Below, one piece after another: positions 57,081 through 64,000 of a stretch of 64,000 nt of DNA. The translations under genes and the position numbers were made by a program. The notes below the pieces were generated by a model that saw only the letters and a program-made list of their open reading frames with translations, had not been told where the DNA came from and ran no database searches. Source of the stretch: Paracyclopina nana (taxonomy: Eukaryota; Arthropoda; Copepoda; Cyclopoida; Cyclopettidae); the NCBI GenBank assembly GCA_019096065.1, contig JAGUCH010000009.1, forward strand, positions 1,994,001 through 2,058,000, in the 5' to 3' direction. Position 1 is the stretch's first letter; every line of letters starts with the position of its first letter.

Positions 57081-57898
57081 ACGCCATCTATTGCTGGCCA
57101 CTAAACTATAATATTGACGTTAACATTGTTCCTTACTGTGTATTATGAGTTTTGGGCTAAAAGCTTTCTTTTTGCCTATTGTCACTCGGGAGCCACGTAC
57201 TACCTGCAGCAACATAATTGCCTTTTATTGTCAGTAGAATTTGCAGGTATCCATGCAATTTTCCAATAGAATTCTTAAAGTAAGAGTACATCTGCGATAA
57301 AACCCTCCAACAATTCTCAAAACTTTTGGGAAATAAGCAGTATCAGAATATTCTTGAAATTCAAAATCCACTCTAAACCAAACTTGTACAAAGAGACTGC
57401 ATATAACCACTCTCAATAACTTTTAAGAGAGAAAATGCAAAGCCTATCTGAATTTCAGCCTAAAGTCTTGCCTAAAGTGATAAGTTTCGAAGCATTAAAT
57501 AAGAAAATATTCAAGAATGTCAAAAGTGAAATCAATCAGAGATGGTACCTCTCAAATTACAGGGGAGTGTGCTCAAAATTACTCACTTCCTCCTTAAATT
57601 GCTCTCATAGTACGTATTTTAGGATATTTCTCAGTTTCCACTATACTCTTATCATACTCTCAAAAAAGGAAGTTTCTCAGCTTCCACTACACTCTCCTTA
57701 TATTGCTCTAATGTACTATTTTGCGATCTTGTTGGCATTCAACCTCAGATTATTCTATTTAAAAAAATATGTGTAATTTTCAACCAAACTGGTTGGATTT
57801 TACATAGAATTATGTGATTTCAGATAAAAAATATTTTTGATAAAATCATGCAAGTTAAGGCTTGATTCACCTGTGATGTTATGATCAAAATCACTGCA
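57081..57898. other. spacer, nothing recognised
   Basis: About 820 bp of AT-rich sequence. A diverged direct repeat TTTCTCAG(T/C)TTCCACTA(T/C)ACTCT occurs at about 57628 and 57672. The open frame at 57435-57776 has no recognisable domain. Confidence 0.4.
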
Positions 57899-58861
57899 GG
57901 CCGTTTGCCCCCGCCATTTGCCCCCAGCCATTTGCCCCTCGCCCAGTTGCCTCTTTAGACATTTGCCTCCCACCCTTTTGCCTTGTTTGACTTTTGCCTC
58001 ATTCCCGTTTGCCCCTCCCATTGGCCTTTTGGGACTTTGCCTCTTTCCCTTTTGCCTCTTTGGTTGTTTACCCTCCTCCCTTTTGCCTTTTATGTTGTTT
58101 GCCTGCTTGGATGTTTGCCCCCCCCCTTTTTGACTCTTTGGACGTTTGCCTCTTTGGACATTTGCCTCTTTGGACATTTGCCTCTTTGGACATTTGCCTC
58201 TTTGTGCCTATATTGAGGCAGACATGGCCATTATATCACACATATCACAAAATAACACCAAGCAGACTACGCAAGAACGTAGGCATGACTGTAATAATGG
58301 TTGTTGTTGGATTGCTGGATTTACTTCTGAATAGTGGTTGGCAAAGCTGAAAAAATGTTGATTTTGAGGCACTTCCCGGCCACGCAGTGAAAAAATCTTT
58401 GGTGTATTGGCAATCCCATGGGATCACTGAAGGGCCGAGCAACAAAAAATTTGGCTTAAATCAGCTAAAAAAACAATGCTTCACTTTTGCACTCTTGTAG
58501 GGTGCAAAGTGCCTTGCCCTTTATAAAAAATCAGTTAATTTCGAAACTTTTGCCAGTTAACAATGCATTGAGATAGCCATAAGGATTATATATCCATAGA
58601 GGCAAACGTCCATAGAAGCAAATGGCCAAATAGGCAAACGGTCAATGAGGCAAAGGGCCAAAGATCGAGGCAAAAGGGAGGGAAGCAAAAGGAAGGGGGG
58701 CAAAAGGAAGGGGGCAAACATCCTAAATGGCAAATGGGAGGCGGGCAAACGTCCAAAAAAGGCAAATGTCCAAAGTCCAAAAAGGCAAATGGTGGAAAGG
58801 CAAAAGTCCCAAAAGACAAATGGGACGAGGGCAAATGACGGAGGGCAAACGGCGGGGGGCA
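57899..58861. repeat. inverted arrays of a TTTGCC-based repeat
   Basis: The left arm (57899-58207) consists of degenerate units of about 15-20 bp built around TTTGCC(C/T)C, including four near-perfect tandem copies of TTTGCCTCTTTGGACA at about 58145-58204. The right arm (about 58592-58861) is the same array inverted (GGCAAA...). About 385 bp of unrelated sequence lies between. The outer ends correspond: GCCGTTTGCCCCCGCCATTTGCCC on the left, and the complement of GGGCAAATGACGGAGGGCAAACGGC on the right. This is either a transposon with repetitive inverted ends or an inverted minisatellite. The lysine/glutamine- or phenylalanine/proline-rich reading frames across it are repeat artefacts. Confidence 0.75.
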
Positions 58862-60522
58862 AAAGTCTCTGCTATGAACTAGCAATGTCTAAAGAAAGAC
58901 TTTTTATCAAAGTTTATTGCCTCTTTTTGTACAAGAATCGAAATAGGTCTAATCATTCAAAATAGACCAAACATGTTAATATAACGGTTACATTCTACCA
59001 TATTTTGACGTCTATGGGAAAAAAGATGAATTATTGCTCTGGACATGGAGCTTTTAAAGGCAAAATGCTCCATTTTTATTGAGTGTCAATGTTGATTCAG
59101 TATATGGATATTTATCTTCGGTTATCCTTGAAAATTACACAAAAGCACTACTTAAAAGCATATTAATTGACCTATGCAACCAAGCTTTGATTCGTAAAAG
59201 TTATAATATGCCCACCAAATTAAAGAACTGCCTAAATGCACGAGCCACAAAATAGCCAGAATCTATTACTGCATTTTTGCAATTGCAGCCATGCAATATT
59301 GCCCCCATCTTAATTGAATTTGCTATGCAAAAATATCCACAAAAGAGCATTTCCTTGTCGTCTGTGGAATTTCTACAATTTCTGCAGGAGCCAGATTGCC
59401 TGGTCGAAAGAAACAATTTGTACAAAATCTTTACCTTGTCAATAAGGTTTTGTTTCTTGATACTCGATAACTATTTCGTACCCAGGTAACCTAGCTTTTG
59501 TTCACCGTAACAGTTGGAATAACTCAGACTCTCAGTAACTCACGTGGACTCACTGATGTGCTAATTGTGATGGAACGAGTTTGAGCTCTGCTTGAAAGCT
59601 TGAAACTAAAACTCAGCTTGAGATACATAAGCAAAAAGCCTGGAATTGCTCGAACCAAATTTTGAAAAGCTTGAAACTTATAAAATGCAGTTTTTTGACG
59701 CTGCCAATGCAATGCAAAGTTCGAAAAAACTTGGCGCAAAAAAATTCAAAACTTAATCCTTTTTTCAATCAAAAGAAAAAGGGCTGATTTTAAAATCAGC
59801 AAATTCCTAAGGGAATGCAAAAGGGAATAGCAAAATCAATTTCAGTAATTTTTTGCTTTTTTGTGGTAATTTTGTCACATCTGGTGGACTACCCCACAAG
59901 ACATGAAGACAAATCATGGCTCTTTGAGAGCTTTTCGATATAGGGGGTCGTTAACTGAAAAGGGAACTTTGCTAATAGTTCTTCCTTTTTGAATTAGCGC
60001 ACCCCCATAGTGAAAAGATCTCAGAAGCCATGATTTGCTTAGCGGGGTAAATGCTACTAAAAAACGTTAAAAGCTTCAAATTTGAAATTCGAGCTTGAAA
60101 AAGCTTTATTATAATTTTCAAAATCTTGGGATCGCTCGAAAGTTTCCGGCTCTTTCCATCACTGGTAGCTATTGTTGGATCTCAGCTAGCTTAAGCAACT
60201 GCAGCAGCAGCTCAACTGGATTCGTGCGAGCTAAATGCAGCGTTACCAGATATGGCGCTTTTGCCGCTCAAGCGACTGTTTTAATGAAAATACTCTTGAA
60301 TTGGGAACAACAAGGTTTCTTACAAGTAGGATATTTGTGACGCAGATACTTCTGTACTTTCTTGCAACATCTTTTGGATTTTTGGAATGATGAAGAGTAC
60401 TTTAGTTTATCAAGTATTCAATGCATGAATAATGTTGAAGATGAAAAGTGGGAGAAAAGCATCTATAGTCTAGTTTATAAAATTGCAAGCACTTCTACGC
60501 ATGCAAATGCTGTTGGTTGGGC
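58862..60522. other. spacer with possible inverted-repeat remnant
   Basis: 1.66 kb without a supportable gene. Sequence near 59567 (GTGATGGAACGAG, then AGCTTGAAA phrases) and near 60070-60165 (the inverted phrases ending TTTCCATCAC) could be the two ends of an old hAT-like element of about 600 bp, but I cannot show a target duplication. Confidence 0.35.
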
Positions 60523-60721
60523 TGTAGGGGTTCGAACATTCTGAGACCTACGCGTTACACCTTACTAACCTATAGCTTATAAGACTCCATCTTAGTTGGA
60601 AGGATATATGTCGTCGAGCTGTTTGCTCGCGCATAGTCGTTTATTTACTGCTGTACAATTGTAGTGCTACCGCACGAGAGGAGGCAAGAGCGCAGGTGCG
60701 CAGGCTCGGGATCCTGCTACA
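60523..60721 (-). repeat. 3' LTR of element C
   Basis: 199 bp, TGTAG...CTACA, a few substitutions from the element B LTRs; same orientation. Confidence 0.92.
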
Positions 60722-63260
60722 ATTTCCCCCTCACGGCGCAATGCTGGCACCCTATGTCGGGGGGATCCCGCGGCCGGAGGTACAGGGGAGATAGGTGGAC
60801 CGGTGGTCGCTCCTCCTTCCATCGGTGACTTCAGGGGCGTCGAGGTCGCGGAGGCCACAGTATTGGGCGCCGGAGCCGAGGGAAGCACAGCCATAATGTA
60901 GTTGTGCATAGTCTCGTTCTGCCTCGCCAGTGCGTCGACCTGTGCCTGCAGGTTCCGGTAGAGGCCGTCTTGTTCTTTAAATAGAGCCTCCTTCATGCGT
61001 TGGCGGAATCCAGTCCGGCGGGGTCCATCGGTTTCTCCTGGTTCTGCGACCCCGTACTTAGGGGGTGCCTCGTCGTCATCCTCTTCGTCTCCGTCGCTGA
61101 GGGCGGCCAGGGGGTACGCCTCGGGTCCGTCTCGGTTTCGAGGTCGGCGCCTGCCGCGTGTTGGGGGTTGATCCTCGTCATCGTCGTCCCCGCCAGGGAA
61201 TAGGATCTGGTCGTGCCCAAGGTTGGTAAGCATCCGCCACGGCATCTCAACCATCAGGAAGGCCGTATGCCACAGAGCCAAGAACATCCACCAACCCAAT
61301 CCGCGCCGTCGGTACAGGATGATCATCCGGATGACGGCTCCGAGGATCAACTTGATCAGGCCGATGGTGATGAGAGTCCCTGTGAAGTAGGAGTAATACT
61401 TCCCCACTGAGCTGAAGAAAGGAATAATTGCGCTGCCGACATGATCCACCATTTGATCAATGTCTTCCTGCGTCCATAAGCGTAGTCGACCTGCTGCCCG
61501 TGATAAGCGAGTTGTGGAGCACGTTACTAGTGATAGTGTTCACCACGGCCTCCCGACTGCTAAACAAGTGGAGGTAGAGGATATGGTTAGCCCGTTGTTC
61601 CGCCGAGAACACTCCACCCCCTAGTCCTCGACTGATGTCGTAATGTCCGCTCCGGGGAGCCGCGTCCGACATGGGGTTGAGTTGCGTAGGGGCAATACAG
61701 GCGTGGATCTGGGGGTAGCGCACATCCACTGATTGTGGATCTTCCATTTAATCGGGGTGATGGAATCGCATGGGACCACGCTGGGCCGGTCAGTCAGCAC
61801 AAAGGAGAGAGGGTCCGCGAATCGTGTCTCGTTGTTCACCAGCACAGGAATCTCCTGCGTGCAGTTCGCAATAGACCTGGTGACGGCTTGCACCGGGTAG
61901 CAGGAGGTAACATAGGCTACAGCCCCGGCACGGGTGACTAGATGGCCTGGTCCGTGGCTATCCAGGGTGGCGTATGATGAGGAGCCAGAAGCCATACTCT
62001 GCAGCTTGGAGTGCAGGATCGCTCGTTCGTTCTTGCAAATAAGTTCCTGGAGGAACTTGAACCGGTCCTGGATATGCAGCGCATGCTGCGAATGCACAAA
62101 TGCCAGCTGTGTCTGTATGTTCGCACCGTCCATGTCCTCCGGGTGGAGGTACTTGGCTTGGAGGGTCCATCCCCGGGTCCCACGATCAAGACGGCGAAGT
62201 CGCGGAGCTGAGTGATGAACAGCCGCCGCTGGCACATGGACTGCACGCCCTTGAGGACGAATCCCGCGAACCGCGATTCTTCTTCGTGGGCAAGGAGGAG
62301 CAGGTCTCCTAGGTGACCCGCGTTGCCGCTGAAGCTGGACGAGTTGCGGTGAGGATACAGAATGGCCGGCCCCTTGTATACTTCGCTCAGTTCATCTTCG
62401 CAACGGGGGGTCTTGCGCTTAGGCCACACAATGGTGCCTTCGGCGTCGTCCTGCACGATCAAGTCCTGGAAGTTGGCTGTAAGGTGGTTGGAGAAGACCA
62501 CCCGCCCATTGGCCGGGTTTAGCTTCCCGTAGATCGGCTCCACCAGCGCGTGGATCGTGGTGGTTTCATACGATTTGTAGAATGTCACGCCACCACTGAT
62601 GAAAGTAGTCGTCGTGCATTTGTGATCCTTATCGAGCCCACCCTTGGAGAAGTATGACAGGGACACGGGGGTATTGAGCGTGACTTGGACCTTCTTATTT
62701 TCCACCAGCAGGAAGCGTTTCTCGGCGGCGTCTCGGCAGGCTTGCGGCGTTACCAGGTAGGGCCTATTTACGTCCGTCATTTGACTCCCATAACTGATGC
62801 TATCATATCCGCAGCGAGTGACTTCCCGCGATATGTGCACTCGGCACCGGTATGCCTTAACGGAGAGGGTCGAGGCCGTCTGCAGTACCTGAATCGTGAT
62901 ATTAACCGGCGACTGGTAAGAGCTGCGAATATCTTCACAGAGTTCAGGCTGGCTCAGGTCGATGGCTTCGTGCATGGCATCGGGGTGCGCGCAGTCATAG
63001 GTGGTGAACGAGGTCACCTTGGCGTCTGGGGTGTACAAATCGGCTGGTCGTGGTGACTGCCCCGGGAAGGCTGCTGCTTGGGCCACCTTGTTGAGGAGGA
63101 TCCAGTAGCTGTATCCAAAGAAGACGAGGAGCATCAGCGTGGGACTGCACAAACAATGACCTGGATGCATGGTGGACGACGTAGTACGTAGTGGTGAGCT
63201 AGTATACACTTTATAAATTCCTTTCGCTAGGAGGTAGTTGGTTATTAACTCAGACTGCAA
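60667..63260 (-). pseudogene. env: env of element C, broken by frameshifts
   Basis: Begins at the Met at 63260 with the same N-terminus as the element B env. The coding frame appears to change three times: near 62.1-62.2 kb, near 61.74 kb and near 61.45 kb, giving open pieces 63260-61938, 62235-61621, 61747-61457 and 61452-60667. The ectodomain has many cysteines (YRCRVHISREVTRCGYDS; CTQEIPVLVNNETR; VVPCDSITPIKW). The last piece holds a membrane anchor (TLITIGLIKLILGAVIRMIIL), a second hydrophobic stretch, an acidic cytoplasmic part and a coiled coil. It is unrelated by eye to the element A envelope; the cysteine pattern vaguely recalls glycoproteins of chuvirus type, a weak inference. The 21 bp loss near the polypurine tract also changes the C-terminus and lets the frame run into the LTR. 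Confidence 0.72.
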
Positions 63261-63486
63261 GAGAGAAGGTAAATGATTATTATACGCTTGTTTGTCTTGT
63301 TAGTGTTTGCGCCCGAATGTCATGGTTTATATAGCATGAGCATGTGTTAATAATGCAGTTATGATACATATGTGATGTGAAATATGGCATGAATGTGGCA
63401 TAAATGTGTGTGCGTGCACCCCCCCAAACTTTGTCATGAGGGAGCAATATTGGTGCGTATGATAGCCTTTTTACACTTGGTTTGTA

Positions 63487-64000
63487 TTAGTCCTGGAACA
63501 CGTCGTCGCACGTTTCTGCGGTAGCTGCTGACGGTGCCGATGATGATGTTGAGTGAGAGGCCTCTTTGATCGGTGACGGAATGGACGGTCGAAGAGGTAG
63601 TGGCCGCGGTTCTAGCGGCGGGAGCAGATATCTAGTAGTTTGATGCACGGTTGGCGGATTGTCTTGCAAATGCTGCAGTGGCAACGTATCTTCGTCGGTC
63701 GTGCTTCTCCTGTCACCGCTGCGTGTTTTGGATCTAGACCGTTTGGTGACCGCCTCTGGTCCACCTAAGAATCTCTCGGTGTCAGCCTGCAACATTTCTG
63801 CATTTGATCGTCGTTTCCTTTTCACCACTGTGCTAGTGCGCCTGGGCTCATCATCGTCTGTAGGAGGGCTTGGCAGTTGCTGAGTATTCTGCGGAGACTC
63901 ATTATCCGGTGTGGATGGGCGTTCATCCGGATCGGATTGGTACCGGGTGCAGTCGTACTCAGGTATCGTGGGGTCGTCGTTGAAGGCCGGGATGGGGTCA
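63487..64000 (-). CDS. pol: pol tail of element C (partial)
   Basis: Open frame corresponding to the C-terminal, proline/serine-rich tail of the element B integrase, ending in the same CDDVFQD. It is cut by the window end and nearly identical to B over the shared stretch. Confidence 0.85.
   Translation of the reverse strand, partial: DPIPAFNDDPTIPEYDCTRYQSDPDERPSTPDNESPQNTQQLPSPPTDDDEPRRTSTVVKRKRRSNAEMLQADTERFLGGPEAVTKRSRSKTRSGDRRSTTDEDTLPLQHLQDNPPTVHQTTRYLLPPLEPRPLPLRPSIPSPIKEASHSTSSSAPSAATAETCDDVFQD

Larger units (their letters stand above)
60523..64000 (-). mobile_element. element C: second copy of the element B family, cut by the window end
   Basis: Minus-strand copy whose 3' LTR (60523-60721, 199 bp) differs from the element B LTR by at least three substitutions (for example CATTCTGAGACC against CACTCTAAGACC), followed upstream by env and the tail of pol up to the right edge. 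Compared with B it keeps the env middle region but lacks about 21 bp next to the polypurine tract (ATTGAAGCGTGGCCGTGTCCT in B at about 42680). The 5' LTR and gag lie beyond 64000. Confidence 0.93.

Noticed and set aside
57918-58965. Open frames of 70-125 codons rich in Lys/Gln or Phe/Pro
   Set aside because: They are translations of the TTTGCC repeat arrays in several frames and have no domain.
59567-60165. Possible hAT-like element with GTGATGGAA ends
   Set aside because: Inverted similarity is short and interrupted and no 8 bp duplication is visible.

Overview
This is nuclear DNA of an animal. The genes have short GT-AG introns (mostly 50-110 bp). A juvenile-hormone-binding-protein/takeout-type gene, a family I know essentially from arthropods, points to an arthropod. 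The unusual nuclear receptors would fit a crustacean, but the species cannot be fixed from the sequence.

Region 1 (1-16 kb) is a compact housekeeping block: a small partial gene at the left edge; a secreted EGF/kelch/PAN protein (-); an RPS6KC1-type PX-MIT-pseudokinase (+); an acyltransferase-3 membrane protein (+); SERCA calcium pump (-); Rab21 (-); and SINHCAF/FAM60A (+), head to head with Rab21. I resolved exon structures by matching splice sites and phases; all open frames close.

Region 2 (16.9-34.4 kb) holds two paralogous nuclear receptor genes on the + strand. Each has a single DNA-binding domain followed by more than one ligand-binding-type domain (three in the first gene, two in the second). 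Between them lie a JHBP/takeout gene (-) with a GC-AG intron occupied by a foldback hairpin, and a 7.6 kb env-bearing Ty3/gypsy element (element A). Element A has identical LTRs but has lost its reverse-transcriptase core, and its integrase is split by a 623 bp DNA transposon. That transposon has ends CACAGTG..., a 36 bp terminal inverted repeat and a 5 bp target duplication, the pattern of Transib/RAG-type elements.

Region 3 (35.3-53.4 kb) is one class A peptide-type GPCR gene on the - strand, in seven exons. Its first intron (11.1 kb) contains a complete, very young 8.7 kb GC-rich gypsy-type element (element B: 199 bp LTRs with no difference seen, 4 bp target duplication, same sense as the gene).

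Region 4 (53.4-64 kb) has no gene I can support and is packed with non-autonomous transposons: two related elements with TAA/TTA duplications, one with a 9 bp duplication and long inverted repeats, a pair of foldbacks, and a large inverted array of TTTGCC units. It ends in a second copy of the element B family (element C), which runs off the right edge.

The strongest candidates for something undescribed are the multi-LBD nuclear receptors and the element with V(D)J-heptamer-like ends.
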